61,437 nt of DNA from Erwinia mallotivora (GCF_000590885.1 NZ_JFHN01000052.1:1-61437); one strand, 5' to 3'; counted from the stretch's first letter, positions 21,049-32,921 are shown. Program-made: numbers and translations. Notes: generated from the letters alone by a model not told the origin.

Positions 21049-22395
21049 TTACCAACGGGACTTCAGCAGGTTGGCCTGGATTCCGGCTATCGCGTGTGCG
21101 TTGCCCCATACCTGTGGCGCGATGCCTGCCTCAAACTCTTCACGGAAATATTTGATTGCGCTTTGCAGTGGCTCTACTGCACCTGGCGCGTGCGCACAGA
21201 AGGTTTTACCCGGGCCTAACTGTCGACAGAGTTGCATCAGCGTTTCGATATCACCCGGCTGCCCCTCTTTACGTTCCAGCGCGCGCAAAATTTTTACGCT
21301 CCACGGCAGTCCGTCACGGCATGGCGTACACCAGCCGCAGGATTCGCGGGCAAAAAACTCTTCCAGATTGCGCACCAGCGAAACCATGTTGATCTCGTGA
21401 TCAACCGCCATCGCCAGCGCGGTGCCCAGACGGCTGCCCGCTTTGCCGATGCTGGCAAATTCCATTGGCAGGTCAAGGTGCGATTCAGTCAGGAAATCGG
21501 TCCCTGCGCCCCCCGGCTGCCAGGCTTTAAACTTCAGGCCATCACGCATACCGCCAGCATAGTCTTCCAGGATTTCACGGGCGGTCGTACCAAACGGCAG
21601 CTCCCAGACGCCTGGGTTTTTCACCCGACCGGAGAAACCCATCATCTTGGTGCCAGTGTCTTCACTGCCGGAAATGCCTTTGTACCACTCGACACCATTG
21701 GCAAGAATGGCCGGCACGTTGGACAGGGTTTCGACGTTGTTTACGCAGGTCGGTTTACCCCATGCGCCTGCCGAGGCGGGGAATGGGGGCTTTGAACGCG
21801 GGTTAGCGCGCCGTCCTTCCAGCGAGTTAATTAACGCGGTTTCTTCTCCGCAGATGTAGCGGCCCGCGCCGGTATGCACGATCAGCTCAAAATCGAAACC
21901 GGTGCCGAGAATATTTTTTCCGAGATAGCCTGCTTCTGTCGCTTCCGCTATGGCCCGGCGCAGATTGACTGCGGCTTCGATGTACTCGCCACGCAGGAAG
22001 ATGTAGCCACGATAAGCCTTCAGGGCAAAGGCGCTGATCAGCATTCCCTCAACCAACTGGTGCGGCATCTGCTCCATTAACAGGCGGTCTTTATAGGTGC
22101 CTGGCTCCATCTCATCGGCGTTACACAACAGGTAACGGATATTCATGGATTCGTCTTTCGGCATCAGGCTCCACTTCAGTCCGGTGGAAAACCCCGCGCC
22201 GCCGCGACCTTTTAATCCGGAGTCTTTTACCGCCGCAACAATATCTTCCTGCGACATGGTCTTGAGCGCTTTGTCGGCACCGGCATAACCGTTTTTGCTA
22301 CGATATTCGTCGAAAAATACCGGCTGTTTATCGTCACGCAGACGCCAGGTCAGCGGATGCGTCTCCGCAGTACGAATGATCTCTTTAAATGTCAT
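21049..22395 (-). CDS. nuoF: NADH-quinone oxidoreductase subunit F (NADH and FMN binding)
   Basis: NuoF binds NADH, FMN and one 4Fe-4S cluster, and is where electrons enter complex I. The 448 residues include the FMN/NADH glycine-rich segment [16 protein letters not shown] (around residue 60), [20 protein letters not shown], and the cluster motif [11 protein letters not shown] with a later Cys. Its start overlaps the nuoE stop by 4 bp. Confidence 0.97.
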   Translation of the reverse strand: MTFKEIIRTAETHPLTWRLRDDKQPVFFDEYRSKNGYAGADKALKTMSQEDIVAAVKDSGLKGRGGAGFSTGLKWSLMPKDESMNIRYLLCNADEMEPGTYKDRLLMEQMPHQLVEGMLISAFALKAYRGYIFLRGEYIEAAVNLRRAIAEATEAGYLGKNILGTGFDFELIVHTGAGRYICGEETALINSLEGRRANPRSKPPFPASAGAWGKPTCVNNVETLSNVPAILANGVEWYKGISGSEDTGTKMMGFSGRVKNPGVWELPFGTTAREILEDYAGGMRDGLKFKAWQPGGAGTDFLTESHLDLPMEFASIGKAGSRLGTALAMAVDHEINMVSLVRNLEEFFARESCGWCTPCRDGLPWSVKILRALERKEGQPGDIETLMQLCRQLGPGKTFCAHAPGAVEPLQSAIKYFREEFEAGIAPQVWGNAHAIAGIQANLLKSRW

Positions 22396-22907
22396 TGATA
22401 CTGCTCCAGTAAGTTGACGATGTTTTCCGGCGTCAGGTGAACATGGGTGTCTTCATCCACCATCATCGTCGGGCCTTTATCGCAGTTACCCAGGCAGCAG
22501 GTCGGCAGCAGTGTGAAGCGACCATCCGCCGTAGTCTGGCCGGGCTTAATACGCAAATTCTCTTCCAGTGCCGCCTGAATACCCTGAAAACCGGTGATGT
22601 GACACACCACGCTGTCGCAATAGCGGATCACATGGCGGCCAACCGGCTGACGGAAAATCTGGCTGTAAAATGTCGCCACACCTTCCACATCACTGGCGGG
22701 GATGCCCAACACTTCAGCAATGGCATTGATGGCACCATCCGGCACCCAGCCGCGCTGTTTCTGGACAATCTTTAACGCTTCGATGGAAGCCGCACGGGCA
22801 TCTTCGTAATGGTGCTTTTCATGTTCGATAGCATCATGCTCAAGCGCGCTCAGCACAAAGGGGGCGTCGTCTTCGATCGTTTCAATCGCAATTCGTTGAT
22901 CGTGCAT
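22392..22907 (-). CDS. nuoE: NADH-quinone oxidoreductase subunit E (thioredoxin-like 2Fe-2S)
   Basis: NuoE carries the 2Fe-2S cluster N1a beside NuoF. The 171-residue protein has the four ligands in [10 protein letters not shown] (residues about 97-106) and [12 protein letters not shown] (about 138-149). It lies 2 bp after nuoCD and overlaps nuoF. Length is slightly above the E. coli 166. Confidence 0.96.
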   Translation of the reverse strand: MHDQRIAIETIEDDAPFVLSALEHDAIEHEKHHYEDARAASIEALKIVQKQRGWVPDGAINAIAEVLGIPASDVEGVATFYSQIFRQPVGRHVIRYCDSVVCHITGFQGIQAALEENLRIKPGQTTADGRFTLLPTCCLGNCDKGPTMMVDEDTHVHLTPENIVNLLEQYQ

Positions 22908-22909
22908 AA

Positions 22910-24709
22910 TTAGCGGTCCACGTCTGACATAACAAAATCGATACTACCGAGGTATACGATCAGGTCGGATACCAGGCTGCCGTTGATCACCGAAGGGATC
23001 TGTTGCAGGTGCGGGAAGCTGGGCGTTCGCACACGGGTGCGATAGCTCATGGTGCTGCCGTCACTGGTCAGGTAGTAACTGTTAATCCCCTTGGTCGCCT
23101 CTATCATCTGGAAGGATTCATTGGCTGGCATCACCGGGCCCCATGAAACCTGTAAGAAGTGAGTGATCAGGGTTTCGATATGCTGGAGCGTGCGCTCTTT
23201 TGGCGGCGGTGTGGTCAGCGGATGGTCAGCTTTGAACGGGCCTTCCGGCATGTTTTTCAGACACTGCTCAAGGATGCGCATACTCTGGCGCATCTCTTCC
23301 ATTTTCAGCATCACACGGGTGTAGGCACAGCTGACACCATCACCAATCGGCACTTCAAAATCGAAATTCTGGTAACCGGAATAAGGACGCCATTTACGCA
23401 CGTCAAAATCCAGGCCGGTGGCGCGCAAGCCTGCGCCGGTGGTTCCCCAGGCCAGTGCTTCGTCCAGACCATAAGCAGAAACCCCTTTGGCACGGCCAAT
23501 CAGCACGGAGTTTTTCAGTGCGGTTTGTTCGTACGCTTTCAGCCGTTTTGGCATCCAGTCGAGGAATTCCCGTAGCAGGCGGTCCCAGCCTTTCGGCAAA
23601 TCGTGCGCCACGCCGCCAATGCGGAACCAGGCCGGGTGCATACGAAAGCCGGTAATAGCTTCTACGACATCATAAATTTTCTGGCGATCGGTAAAGGCAA
23701 AGAACACCGGCGACATGGCACCGACGTCCTGAATAAAGGTGGAGATGTAGAGCAGGTGGCTGTTAATTCTGAACAGCTCTGAAAGCATTACGCGAATCAC
23801 GTCAACGCGCTCTGGCACTTTAATACCAGCCAGTTTCTCCACCGCCAGTACGTAGGGCATTTCGTTAACACAGCCGCCAAGGTACTCAATACGATCGGTG
23901 TAAGGAATATAGCTGTGCCAGGACTGACGCTCCCCCATCTTTTCTGCGCCACGATGGTGATAGCCCACATCCGGAACGCAGTCGACAATCTCTTCGCCGT
24001 CCAGTTGCAGAATGATACGGAATGCGCCGTGTGCAGAGGGGTGGTTCGGCCCCAGGTTGAGGAACATAAAGTCTTCGTTGGCGGTGCCGCGCTTCATGCC
24101 CCACTCTTCCGGCTTGAAGGTCATCTGCTCCATTGCCAAATCTTCGGTCTGTTTTGTTAACTCAAACGGATCGAATTCCGTGGCACGCGCCGGATAATCC
24201 TTACGCAGCGGATGCCCTTCCCAGGATTGCGGCATCATAATGCGTGTCAGATGCGGGTGACCATCAAACGTGATGCCAAACATTTCCCAGGTTTCGCGTT
24301 CGTACCAGTTCGCATTAGGGAAAATGTTAGTGATGGTGGGCAGATGCAGGTCTTTTTCAGACAGCGCCACCTTCAACATAATGTCGCGATTGCGCTCAAT
24401 GGAGATGAGGTGATAGAACACGGAAAAATCGGCAGCAGGCAAGCCCGCCCGATGGGTTCTTAACCGTTCATCCATGCCGTGAAGGTCGTACAACATTACG
24501 TAAGGTTTCGGCGATTTCCGCAGAAACACGATTGTTTCCAGTAATTGTTCACGCTTAACCCATACCACCGGAACACCGGTGCGGGTTGGCTGAACGGTAA
24601 AGGCATCAGGCCCAAAACGGTTACGCAGATCCTGGACAACCGGATCATCCAGATGATCCCGGGTTTGCCATTCTGGCTGAGCAAGATCTTGCGTGGTCAA
24701 ATCTGTCAT
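22910..24709 (-). CDS. nuoC: fused NADH-quinone oxidoreductase subunit C/D
   Basis: In enterobacteria the 30-kDa (C) and 49-kDa (D) subunits are one chain. Residues 1 to about 190 are the C domain ([19 protein letters not shown]). The rest is the hydrogenase-like D domain that forms the quinone site ([25 protein letters not shown]). The frame opens at 24745, but that ATG lacks a Shine-Dalgarno. The ATG at 24709 has GGTGA seven bases upstream and gives 599 residues, matching E. coli, so I chose it. The gap to nuoB is 106 bp. Confidence 0.95.
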   Translation of the reverse strand: MTDLTTQDLAQPEWQTRDHLDDPVVQDLRNRFGPDAFTVQPTRTGVPVVWVKREQLLETIVFLRKSPKPYVMLYDLHGMDERLRTHRAGLPAADFSVFYHLISIERNRDIMLKVALSEKDLHLPTITNIFPNANWYERETWEMFGITFDGHPHLTRIMMPQSWEGHPLRKDYPARATEFDPFELTKQTEDLAMEQMTFKPEEWGMKRGTANEDFMFLNLGPNHPSAHGAFRIILQLDGEEIVDCVPDVGYHHRGAEKMGERQSWHSYIPYTDRIEYLGGCVNEMPYVLAVEKLAGIKVPERVDVIRVMLSELFRINSHLLYISTFIQDVGAMSPVFFAFTDRQKIYDVVEAITGFRMHPAWFRIGGVAHDLPKGWDRLLREFLDWMPKRLKAYEQTALKNSVLIGRAKGVSAYGLDEALAWGTTGAGLRATGLDFDVRKWRPYSGYQNFDFEVPIGDGVSCAYTRVMLKMEEMRQSMRILEQCLKNMPEGPFKADHPLTTPPPKERTLQHIETLITHFLQVSWGPVMPANESFQMIEATKGINSYYLTSDGSTMSYRTRVRTPSFPHLQQIPSVINGSLVSDLIVYLGSIDFVMSDVDR

Positions 24710-24815
24710 AAGTCGTTCACCATGTGTGTGACTCAGTATTGGCATCAGGATGAGGCTGGCGCGGATGTTATTTTGATATGCGCCGGATTATTCGGGACCT
24801 CACCCTTTACGTGCT

Positions 24816-25490
24816 TTAAATTTCATCCGGGGTGCGCAGGTTAGTCACCGCGATGCGTTCGCCCTGCTTTCTTTCACGCTCTGATTGCATATTGGCACGG
24901 TAGACACCCTGATCGCCTACCACCCAGGAGAGCGGGCGGCGCTCTTTACCGATCGATTCCTGTAACAGAAGCAGTGCCTGCATATAGGCTTCAGGACGAG
25001 GTGGACAGCCAGGAATATAAACATCGACCGGCAGGAACTTATCAACACCCTGCACGACAGAGTAGATATCGTACATGCCGCCTGAATTGGCGCAGGCTCC
25101 CATTGAAATTACCCACTTGGGCTCCAGCATCTGATCATACAGACGCTGTACCACCGGAGCCATTTTGGTAAAACAGGTTCCTGCCACCACCATAAAGTCG
25201 GCCTGGCGCGGCGAGGCACGAATAACTTCGGAACCAAAACGCGCCACGTCATGTACCGAAGTAAATGACGTGGTCATCTCGACATAACAACATGAAAGAC
25301 CGAAGTTAAATGGCCAGAGAGAGTTTTTGCGTCCCCAGTTGACCATGTCATGAAGGGCGTGCTCAAGTTTGCCCATGTAGACGGTCTGGTTAACGTGCTT
25401 CTCCAGAGGATCGGTGACAATCTCCTGTTTCTGCAATGGGTAACGGTCGTTCTCACCGTTTGGGTCGGCGCGGGTGAGCGTGTAGTCCAT
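24816..25490 (-). CDS. nuoB: NADH-quinone oxidoreductase subunit B (cluster N2)
   Basis: NuoB holds the 4Fe-4S cluster N2, which reduces quinone. The 224 residues include the tandem cysteines in [13 protein letters not shown], a third in [12 protein letters not shown] and the fourth in [11 protein letters not shown]. Compared with E. coli there are four extra residues near [15 protein letters not shown]. The gene lies 15 bp after nuoA. Confidence 0.97.
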   Translation of the reverse strand: MDYTLTRADPNGENDRYPLQKQEIVTDPLEKHVNQTVYMGKLEHALHDMVNWGRKNSLWPFNFGLSCCYVEMTTSFTSVHDVARFGSEVIRASPRQADFMVVAGTCFTKMAPVVQRLYDQMLEPKWVISMGACANSGGMYDIYSVVQGVDKFLPVDVYIPGCPPRPEAYMQALLLLQESIGKERRPLSWVVGDQGVYRANMQSERERKQGERIAVTNLRTPDEI

Positions 25491-25505
25491 CTTTGTGCCT
25501 CGCTG

Positions 25506-25943
25506 TTACTGCGTATGACGTTTGGAATGCGAAATGGTGGTTGATTTGACCACGACACGACGTGGGGGCGGGGCCCAGTCCAGCGCGCGGATACGGATCA
25601 GATAAACCAGACCAGCAAGCAGTACCAAAATGAAAATTGTGGCTTCGACAAAGCCCGTCCAGCCGCTCTCACGAATGGCCGTTGACCAGGCGTACAGATA
25701 GAGCGCCTCCACGTCGAAGATGACGAAGAACATGGCGACCAGATAGAACTTTGCAGACATGCGCAGTTTGGCAGTACCAACCGGGGCTGCACCGGATTCA
25801 AAAGGGGTGTTGGTGTAACGCCCACGGGCTTTTCCACCGAGAAACCACGCTCCGGCCAACATTGCACAGCACAGACCGATAGAGACAATCAGAAAGACGG
25901 CAAACGCCCAGTGATGAGCGACGACTTCAGTAGTTGTTGACAT
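25506..25943 (-). CDS. nuoA: NADH-quinone oxidoreductase subunit A
   Basis: NuoA is the first gene of the operon and encodes a three-helix subunit near the quinone site. Landmarks are [10 protein letters not shown] on the long loop, and [21 protein letters not shown] with its conserved Asp-Glu. The open frame starts at 25961, but the first six residues (MNEAEY) have no family counterpart. The ATG at 25943 ([14 protein letters not shown]) aligns with E. coli NuoA, giving 145 residues. Promoter sequence lies in the 660 bp upstream. Confidence 0.94.
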   Translation of the reverse strand: MSTTTEVVAHHWAFAVFLIVSIGLCCAMLAGAWFLGGKARGRYTNTPFESGAAPVGTAKLRMSAKFYLVAMFFVIFDVEALYLYAWSTAIRESGWTGFVEATIFILVLLAGLVYLIRIRALDWAPPPRRVVVKSTTISHSKRHTQ

Positions 25944-26501
25944 ATACTCTGCTTCATTCAAAAACGTGGAATCAGATTTCCTGCACTTATTAACGGCAGT
26001 CTTTCTGGCACGTGATTCAAGGGAAAAACAAAAAACCTTATAAATCTTGCTGTCTTTGTTGATTAAGCAGCAATTTTATGGGGTTTTTTACTCCTTTACA
26101 TAACCTTTTGTCAACTTTAACAAAAGTATCCACACATTATTTTACACCAGTATCATTTATTTAACATTTGATGCGTAAAAAATGAGCTAAATCGTGTCAG
26201 TCGCATTCTGTGAATAGAGTGTAGCGGGTATTTCCCTGTGTGGATCGGGGATTTAACAACGCGTATTCTCGCAGGATTCACACGCTTTTCCTTCCCCTTA
26301 AAAGGGTTATTTTTTTGATCCAGAACACAGTTTTGTCTTTTATAAGATGAGGGTAACTCAGAGAGTTGGCGTAAAGATCAATTCAGCATAAAAGGCCATC
26401 GCTGAAAGCGGTCGGTTAAATTTTTTTTCAGATGAAAAAAACATCTGCTGAAAGATGTGGAAAATAAAAGGGATATTCGGAAACGCATGTCAAAAGATAA
26501 C
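25944..26501 (-). promoter_or_regulatory. nuo operon promoter region (gene-free)
   Basis: This AT-rich stretch upstream of nuoA holds no credible gene. On the minus strand a sigma-70-like pair is visible: TTGACA (26109-26114) and TAAAAA (26085-26090), 18 bases apart. Next to it lie TGTTAA-type direct repeats (around 26110-26122 and 26147-26165) that resemble ArcA boxes. E. coli nuo is known to be ArcA- and NarL-controlled. The element assignments are by eye. Confidence 0.4.
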
Positions 26502-26544
26502 AAAAAAGCCTTTTGGCTCAGAATAGTCACCAAAAGGCTTTTTT
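26502..26544. terminator. terminator downstream of lrhA
   Basis: A perfect 15-bp stem (AAAAAAGCCTTTTGG at 26502-26516 with its complement at 26530-26544) has a 13-base loop and T-runs on both strands. It probably ends the lrhA transcript on the minus strand. Confidence 0.88.
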
Positions 26545-26609
26545 AAACAGAATGTAGTTTTTAATCTTAGAGAATTAACAATTAATATTAAACGCTAAGA
26601 ACTGAAAAA

Positions 26610-27536
26610 TCACTCGTCATCATCCGGGAAAGAAGTGCCGTCCTGAAGGCCGGTGGTCAGATTATAAGGATCGTTACTTGATTCCATGGCGTTAAAAATA
26701 GCCAGAGCAAGTTCACTCGAACTGTCCGGATTACGGCAAAGCAAATATTCAGTGTCTGGTAAAACCGGCAGACCCTCTGCCGCACCCATTACACGCAATT
26801 CCGGGCTCATCATCTCAACCGGACGGGCTGTCACCCCCAGTCCGGCTTTGACCGCTGCCCTGACTGCTGCAAGTGTGGAAGCAACATAAGAGATGCGCCA
26901 CGGAATGCCCGCTTCGTTGAGATGATCGATAGCCATATCCCGATAAGGGCTGGGCTCATCCAGCAATACCAGTGGAATTGCCTCCCCACGCTGAAAAATA
27001 TAGTCCGCAGCGCAGTACCAGAGCGTTGGAGAAGTACGCAACACCTGCCAGGTAAAGTTCATCGGACTGGACGTGGTAACCACCAGGTCAACTTCACCCT
27101 GATTAAGCATCTCCATCATAAACGGATTGCGCTTCACCCGAACGTCGATCGCCAGCTTGGGATAGACTGACGTCACGCGGTTGAGCAGAAACGGCAGAAT
27201 GGTATCGGAGGTATCATCAGAAGCACCAATGGTCAGCACTCCCTGGATATTACTGTACATCAGCGATGTACAGGCCTCGTCGTTAAAACGCAGGATCTTT
27301 CTGGCGTAACCCAGTAACTGTATCCCGTGTTCCGTCAACAGTTTGTTGCGCCCGTGGCGGGCGAACAGCTCTTTGCCTACCAGTTGCTCCAGTCGTTGCA
27401 TTTGCTGACTGACCGCCGACTGCGTTCTACACACTGCCGCCGCTGCCGCCGCGAAAGTATTCAGATCGGCAACAGCAACAAAAGTTCTCAGCAGATCGAG
27501 GTCGAGATTAAGGATTGGACGATTTGCACTAGTCAT
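26610..27536 (-). CDS. lrhA: LysR-family regulator LrhA
   Basis: LrhA represses flhDC and thereby motility, and affects RpoS and fimbriae in E. coli; its relatives HexA/PecT control virulence in plant-associated enterobacteria. The 308-residue protein has the N-terminal helix-turn-helix ([30 protein letters not shown], written here as overlapping parts of residues 25-55) and a LysR effector domain. Position between nuo and alaA is the E. coli arrangement. The 860-bp upstream region is unusually long, in keeping with the heavily regulated lrhA promoter of E. coli. Confidence 0.93.
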   Translation of the reverse strand: MTSANRPILNLDLDLLRTFVAVADLNTFAAAAAAVCRTQSAVSQQMQRLEQLVGKELFARHGRNKLLTEHGIQLLGYARKILRFNDEACTSLMYSNIQGVLTIGASDDTSDTILPFLLNRVTSVYPKLAIDVRVKRNPFMMEMLNQGEVDLVVTTSSPMNFTWQVLRTSPTLWYCAADYIFQRGEAIPLVLLDEPSPYRDMAIDHLNEAGIPWRISYVASTLAAVRAAVKAGLGVTARPVEMMSPELRVMGAAEGLPVLPDTEYLLCRNPDSSSELALAIFNAMESSNDPYNLTTGLQDGTSFPDDDE

Positions 27537-28397
27537 GTTTTCTTCACTTTTATAAGTTTTTTAATAACAGCTACCCTGGTGTTATTACCTTCTTTATCAG
27601 AGAGATAAATCGGTAATCATGCTGTAATGTAGTAAGATTTTCACCCTGACTGCATTACTTTCTAACGCAGACGTTGCAACCCCGGCGACCATAATATCTC
27701 TGGTTAACCCAGAGGTGAGCCGCCAACAGGCTCTTACGTCTGATACATCACTAATGCTTGCTTTGCTTCACTTTGCAGATGACAGAAAGTGTCACCTGAC
27801 GCCTCAGCATTTCGGTAAATGCCAGATAACCAATTCATATCAGTGACACTCACCCTCAACCATTCAACGAATCGGAGCAGGTCCATCTCTTCACAGAAAT
27901 GATTAATAATCTTTAACACTATCGATAAGAGAATCGTTAATTTTTCGCTTTTAGCGCCTGAGAGCCAGGTGCTAAATCTACTCAACATTATCCTGACATA
28001 CTGTCGATTACTTTTTAAGCCTGAATCCGATTATTCTTATCAATAAAATAAGATTTTATTGGTTAACCCGTCAGAATAGTGCCTGTTTGTACAAAAATTT
28101 ATCATTCAGTACCATTCTGACCAGGAAAGAAGCGGATTGGCACACATTTTTTCTGCATTTATTGTAAGAGTATCACAATGACACAAGGTTCATTTTTTAA
28201 ACATTCAATTAAGCCTTATTTAACAGTTTAATCCTCCCTTTATCCATCAATAGTTACCAAATAAGGACAAAAAAAATCTTCAGGGCGCATCAACCTGCTA
28301 AAACCCGTGATGCCACTTCAAAAGCGCTTTGGAGAGGAGTACATTGTGCTGGTTCACTTTCCACGGCAGGAATGCAGCTTAGTCAAAGGCAGAAGAA
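27537..28397. promoter_or_regulatory. long divergent lrhA/alaA intergenic region
   Basis: This is 861 bp without a convincing gene, AT-rich, between divergent lrhA and alaA. An interrupted palindrome CTCTGG-TTAAC-CCAGAG lies at 27698-27714. An 84-codon minus-strand frame at 27734-27988 has only a poorly spaced AGGA before its ATG, and its product matches nothing I recognise. The region most likely carries both promoters and long leaders. Confidence 0.5.
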
Positions 28398-29612
28398 ATG
28401 ACCCCAATTGATAAATCCAGCAAGCTGGATAACGTGTGCTACGACATCCGCGGCCCGGTATTAAAAGAAGTAAAACGCCTGGAAGAAGAAGGTAATAAAG
28501 TTCTCAAGCTTAATATCGGCAACCCTGCCCCGTTTGGCTTTGAAGCCCCTGATGAAATCCTGGTTGATGTCATCCGCAATCTGCCAGGCGCGCAAGGGTA
28601 CTGCGACTCCAAAGGCTTGTATTCTGCCCGTAAGGCCATTGTGCAGCACTATCAGGCTCGCGGCATGCGCGAGATGACCGTGGAAGATGTCTATATTGGT
28701 AACGGTGTATCAGAGCTGATTGTGCAGTCGATGCAGGCATTACTGAACAGCGGCGACGAAATGCTGGTCCCTGCCCCGGACTACCCACTGTGGACAGCCG
28801 CAGTATCCCTCTCCAGCGGCAAAGCCGTACATTACCTTTGCGATGAGTCCGCAGGCTGGTTCCCGGACCTGGATGACATTCGTAGTAAAATCACCCCACG
28901 TACGCGCGGCATCGTCATTATTAACCCCAACAACCCCACCGGCGCGGTTTACAGCAAAGAGTTACTGCTGGAAGTGGTTGAACTGGCCCGACAGCATAAC
29001 CTGATTATTTTTGCTGATAAAATTTATGACAAGATCCTCTACGACGCAGCTCAACATCATTCTATTGCGGCGCTGGCTCCGGATTTGCTCACTATCACCT
29101 TTAATGGCCTCTCCAAAACCTACCGCGTGGCCGGATTTCGCCAGGGATGGATGGTACTGAACGGGCCGAAAAAACATGCCAAAGGTTACATTGAAGGACT
29201 GGAGATGCTGGCGTCGATGCGCCTGTGTGCCAATGTTCCAGCCCAGCACGCCATTCAGACCGCGTTGGGCGGCTATCAGAGTATCAGTGAATTTATCGTG
29301 CCTGGTGGCCGGTTGTATGAACAGCGTCAACGCGCCTGGGAGTTGATCAATGATATTCCCGGTGTCAGTTGCGTGAAACCCGACGGCGCACTCTACATGT
29401 TCCCAAAGATCGATGCTAAAAAGTTTAATCTGCATGACGATCAGAAAATGGTGCTGGATTTTCTGCTCCAGGAAAAAGTACTGCTGGTTCAGGGAAGCGC
29501 TTTCAACTGGCCGTGGCCCGATCATGTGCGCATTGTAACCCTGCCTCATGTTAACGATCTTGAAATGGCGATAAGCAAATTTGGCCGTTTTCTTGAAGGC
29601 TATCATCAGTGA
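28398..29612 (+). CDS. alaA: glutamate-pyruvate aminotransferase AlaA
   Basis: AlaA makes L-alanine from pyruvate and glutamate. The 404 residues match the E. coli protein of 405. It is a class I PLP aminotransferase: INPNNPTGAVYSK, the cofactor region FADKIYDKILYD, the PLP-binding lysine in NGLSKTYRVAGFRQGW, and a C-terminal VRIVTLP substrate arginine. The family Glu/Asp pair in this region is kept. It is followed by yfbR as in E. coli. Confidence 0.95.
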   Translation: MTPIDKSSKLDNVCYDIRGPVLKEVKRLEEEGNKVLKLNIGNPAPFGFEAPDEILVDVIRNLPGAQGYCDSKGLYSARKAIVQHYQARGMREMTVEDVYIGNGVSELIVQSMQALLNSGDEMLVPAPDYPLWTAAVSLSSGKAVHYLCDESAGWFPDLDDIRSKITPRTRGIVIINPNNPTGAVYSKELLLEVVELARQHNLIIFADKIYDKILYDAAQHHSIAALAPDLLTITFNGLSKTYRVAGFRQGWMVLNGPKKHAKGYIEGLEMLASMRLCANVPAQHAIQTALGGYQSISEFIVPGGRLYEQRQRAWELINDIPGVSCVKPDGALYMFPKIDAKKFNLHDDQKMVLDFLLQEKVLLVQGSAFNWPWPDHVRIVTLPHVNDLEMAISKFGRFLEGYHQ

Positions 29613-29735
29613 TTGCCCTGCCCTGACGATCTGGCGTTCACTCCACTCAGGGCGCGCTCTGCCAGCGCGAACAACGTTTCACCAGGTCTGCGTAGCCGGA
29701 TGTCCGGCTACCGCGTCACAGGAAAACCGTACCTT

Positions 29736-30332
29736 ATGAATCAAAGCCACTTTTTTGCCCACCTCTCACGTCTGAAGCTGATTAATCGCTGGCCGTTGAT
29801 GCGTAATGTACGAACCGAAAATGTCTCCGAACACAGTTTGCAGGTAGCCATGGTCGCTCATGCGCTGGCGGTGATAAAAAACCAGAAGTTTAATGGCAAT
29901 CTCAACGCCGATCGTATCGCCCTGATGGCGATGTATCACGATGCCAGCGAAGTTCTTACCGGAGATTTGCCCACCCCGGTGAAGTATTACAATGCGCAAA
30001 TTGCCCATGAATACAAAAAAATAGAAAAAATAGCTCAGTTAAAGCTGGTAGAGATGCTGCCGGAAGAGTTGCGAAATGCCTATCGTCCATTGCTGGATGA
30101 ACAGCAGCGGAGCGAAGACGAAACGGCCATCGTTAAGCAGGCAGACGCGCTATGCGCCTACCTGAAATGCCTGGAAGAACTGTCAGCCGGAAACCACGAG
30201 TTCCAGCTGGCAAAAGCACGACTGGAAAAAACTCTCAGTTCACGTCACAGCCCGGAAATGGACTATTTTGTGGAGGTGTTCGTTCCCAGCTTTAACCTTT
30301 CGCTGGACGAAATCAGCCAGGAGTCGCTGTAA
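29736..30332 (+). CDS. yfbR: 5'-deoxynucleotidase YfbR (HD domain)
   Basis: YfbR removes the 5' phosphate from deoxynucleoside monophosphates. The open frame extends back to 29613. However, the family start is the ATG at 29736 ([19 protein letters not shown]), which follows AGGAAAA and gives 198 residues against 199 in E. coli. HD-domain metal ligands are visible: [13 protein letters not shown] (His33), MYHDASE (His-Asp), and [16 protein letters not shown] (Asp). It converges on yfbS with only 5 bp between the stops. Confidence 0.95.
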   Translation: MNQSHFFAHLSRLKLINRWPLMRNVRTENVSEHSLQVAMVAHALAVIKNQKFNGNLNADRIALMAMYHDASEVLTGDLPTPVKYYNAQIAHEYKKIEKIAQLKLVEMLPEELRNAYRPLLDEQQRSEDETAIVKQADALCAYLKCLEELSAGNHEFQLAKARLEKTLSSRHSPEMDYFVEVFVPSFNLSLDEISQESL

Positions 30333-30337
30333 ATTGT

Positions 30338-32176
30338 TCAGAACGGGAAAAGCACCGGCACCAGCATGACGCTCGCCACCATAATCAGCAGGGTAAAGGG
30401 CACACCAATTTTCACAAAATCGCCGAACCGGTAACCGCCCGGCCCCAGCACCAACGTATTCACTGGCGATGATACCGGGGTCATAAAAGCTGCCGAAGCG
30501 GCTACCGCAATAATCAGGGTAAACGGATAGGGGGAGACCCCCATCTGATGCGCCGCCGCCACGCCAATAGGTGCCATCAGCACCGCCGTGGCAGTGTTGG
30601 AAATAAACAAACCTATAGTGGCGCAAAGTACAAACAGACAAAGCAACATGACGTGTGGACTTCTGTCACCCGCAAGATTCATCAGCCCGTCAACTATCAG
30701 CTTCACACCGCCGGTTTTTTGCAAGGCCAGGGCAAAAGGCATCATACCGACGATCAAAATAATGCTGGGCCAGTGTATGGCCCGCAATGCACTTTCCATG
30801 TCTATACAGCGGAACTTCCCCATCAGCAAACAGGCAATCAGCGCAGCGACGGGATTAGGGATCTCATTGGTAAGCATCATTGCCACCATCAGCGCCAGAG
30901 AGAAAATGGCATGAGGTGCCTGACTATTCGCCGGGACAACATCGTCCACCTCAGCAGGCAAATTCAGCAAGATGAGGTCGCGTTTTTGTTGCTGCAACTG
31001 CGTGATTTTCTTCCAGTCACCAATGACCAGCAGGCTGTCACCCAACTCCAGAGGCAGGTCGTTAAGCGCGCCTTCGGCCACCTCTCCTTTACGCCTGACC
31101 CCAATCACACTGACGCCAAATCGGGAACGAAAAGCGATCTCTCGTAACGTTTTTCCTTGCAGCTCCGAGTCCGGGATCACCAGCACCTCGGCCATACCGA
31201 CGTCCTGCGCACGGTCGGAGAAATAATCGCCACGCAGGATCATCGGCTCCAGTAAGTTTGCACTGCAAAACTCACGCAAATCGATACCTGCGGCTGACAT
31301 ATCAATTAATAAGACATCCCGGGCATGAAATTCCGTGGTGCCGGTAACTGGCACCATCACCCGGCGAAATTTACGCCAGCGCTCAAGTCCAACCACGTTA
31401 ATGCCGTAACGCTGGCGCAGCTGTAAGTCATCCAGAGGCATTCCAATCAGCGGCGAACCCGCGCGCACCGCCAATCTGCGCGCCCGGCCACTTAATTTAT
31501 AGTCCCGGATTAAATCACGAAATGTCCTGCGGGTACGCTTTTTAGCCTCGTCCTGATTATCCGGAGTGACCAGCCAGAAGCGGGCCAACAGCATGTAACC
31601 AATCCCCAGTATCAGCGCGACAAGGCCGACTGGCGTCACATCAAAAAAACGAAATCCGTTGAGTCCCTCACGCAGCAGTTCACTGTTGACAACCAGGTTA
31701 GGCGGCGTAGCGACCAGAGTCATCATGCCACTGATTAACCCGGCAAAACTCAGCGGCATCATCAGTCTGCCGGGAGAGGTTTTCATTCTGGCAGCCACGC
31801 TCATCACTACCGGAATAAAAATAGCCACGACGCCGGTGGAACTCATAAAGGCACCGAGACCGGCAACGGTTAGCATCAGCAGCACCAGCATTTTCGACTC
31901 GCTGCTGCCCGCCATTTTAATCAGCCATTCCCCCATTTTCAGGGCAACGCCGGTGCGCACTAAGCCTTCACCAATAACAAACAGCGCCGCAATCAGGATC
32001 ACATTGGGATCGCTGAAACCAGCAGTGGCTTCCTGCAAGGTGAGAGTACCACTAAGGACAAAAGTAATAATGACCAGCAACGCCACTACTTCCATACGTA
32101 GTTTGCCGCTGATAAACAGCATAATTACCAGACATAAAAGGCTGAGAACCCAGATCAGTTCTTTATTCACAATCAT
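30338..32176 (-). CDS. yfbS: SLC13/DASS-family transporter YfbS with two TrkA-C domains
   Basis: This is a 612-residue inner-membrane protein (E. coli YfbS 610). Hydrophobic segments at residues 1-190 and 390-612 flank a soluble central part (about 205-380). That part has two RCK_C/TrkA-C repeats ([20 protein letters not shown] and [20 protein letters not shown]). Transport motifs include [13 protein letters not shown] and [17 protein letters not shown], typical of divalent anion/sodium symporters. The substrate is not established. It converges with yfbR. Confidence 0.9.
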   Translation of the reverse strand: MIVNKELIWVLSLLCLVIMLFISGKLRMEVVALLVIITFVLSGTLTLQEATAGFSDPNVILIAALFVIGEGLVRTGVALKMGEWLIKMAGSSESKMLVLLMLTVAGLGAFMSSTGVVAIFIPVVMSVAARMKTSPGRLMMPLSFAGLISGMMTLVATPPNLVVNSELLREGLNGFRFFDVTPVGLVALILGIGYMLLARFWLVTPDNQDEAKKRTRRTFRDLIRDYKLSGRARRLAVRAGSPLIGMPLDDLQLRQRYGINVVGLERWRKFRRVMVPVTGTTEFHARDVLLIDMSAAGIDLREFCSANLLEPMILRGDYFSDRAQDVGMAEVLVIPDSELQGKTLREIAFRSRFGVSVIGVRRKGEVAEGALNDLPLELGDSLLVIGDWKKITQLQQQKRDLILLNLPAEVDDVVPANSQAPHAIFSLALMVAMMLTNEIPNPVAALIACLLMGKFRCIDMESALRAIHWPSIILIVGMMPFALALQKTGGVKLIVDGLMNLAGDRSPHVMLLCLFVLCATIGLFISNTATAVLMAPIGVAAAHQMGVSPYPFTLIIAVAASAAFMTPVSSPVNTLVLGPGGYRFGDFVKIGVPFTLLIMVASVMLVPVLFPF

Positions 32177-32206
32177 TCTCTGTTTAGTGGCAGGACAACT
32201 GAGAAT

Positions 32207-32237
32207 GCCATAAATTTAACCCCGCTGGTGCGGGGCT
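32207..32237 (-). terminator. probable terminator after yfbT
   Basis: On the minus strand a GC-rich stem CCCCGC/GCGGGG with a 4-base loop (about 32220-32236) is followed by TTAAATTT. It lies just downstream of the yfbT stop and ahead of yfbS. The T-run is interrupted. Confidence 0.5.
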
Positions 32238-32247
32238 AAATCATAAC

Positions 32248-32907
32248 TTAGTGTTTTCTGTGGATATTAATGCTGCCGTCAGGGTTTTTATGGACAACAA
32301 GCTCCTCCAGTGAAGTCAGTTGCATATCCACGTCGGCAAGACGCGGTGAACCCGATGGCACATTGACAGCAATAACATGGCAGCCCGCCGCCAATCCGGA
32401 GAGTATGCCTGCGGGGGCATCTTCCAGCACGACACACTCCTCTGGCTCAAGCTCGAGCAGTTGTGCTCCCAGAAGATAGGCATCAGGCGCAGGTTTACCG
32501 TTTTGCACCTGTTCAGCCGTTACTAAAACCTCTGGATCGGGCAATCCGGCTGCTCGCCGCCGGGCCGAGGCGACCGGCATGGAACCGGATGTAACGATCG
32601 CCCAGGGCACATCAAGTTCATCAAGGATAGCAATAAGTTGACCTGCTCCCGGCAGGGCAACAATTCCCTCAGTGTCTTCTGATTCCAACTTTTCCAGCGC
32701 GTAAAACTCCTGCTGGATGGCCTCTTCAGAAGCACCCGCCATAAAGTGACGTAATGAAGTGATAGCCTGCTTGCCATGAATGAAGTTCAGCACTTCATCA
32801 GCTGCGATTTGATGACGTCTGGCCCAATTTATCCAGGCACGCTCCACAGCAGGCAGGGAATCCACCAGTGTGCCATCCAGATCAAACAGAAAACCTTTAC
32901 ACTTCAC
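32248..32907 (-). CDS. yfbT: HAD-family sugar phosphatase YfbT (HxpA)
   Basis: This is a 219-residue haloacid dehalogenase phosphatase; E. coli YfbT acts on sugar and sugar-alcohol phosphates. Motif I DLDGTLVDS lies at residues about 9-17, motif II in WAIVTSGSMPVA, motif III Lys in QNGKPAPDAYLLGA, and motif IV in CVVLEDAPAGILSG. The cap domain sits between motifs I and II. It lies 14 bp downstream of yfbU on the same strand. Confidence 0.92.
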   Translation of the reverse strand: MKCKGFLFDLDGTLVDSLPAVERAWINWARRHQIAADEVLNFIHGKQAITSLRHFMAGASEEAIQQEFYALEKLESEDTEGIVALPGAGQLIAILDELDVPWAIVTSGSMPVASARRRAAGLPDPEVLVTAEQVQNGKPAPDAYLLGAQLLELEPEECVVLEDAPAGILSGLAAGCHVIAVNVPSGSPRLADVDMQLTSLEELVVHKNPDGSINIHRKH

Positions 32908-32921
32908 TACGCTTTTCCTTA

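Noticed and set aside
27734..27988. 84-codon minus-strand frame in the lrhA/alaA gap
   Set aside because: AGGA lies only two bases before its ATG, and the product looks like no family; composition matches non-coding surroundings.
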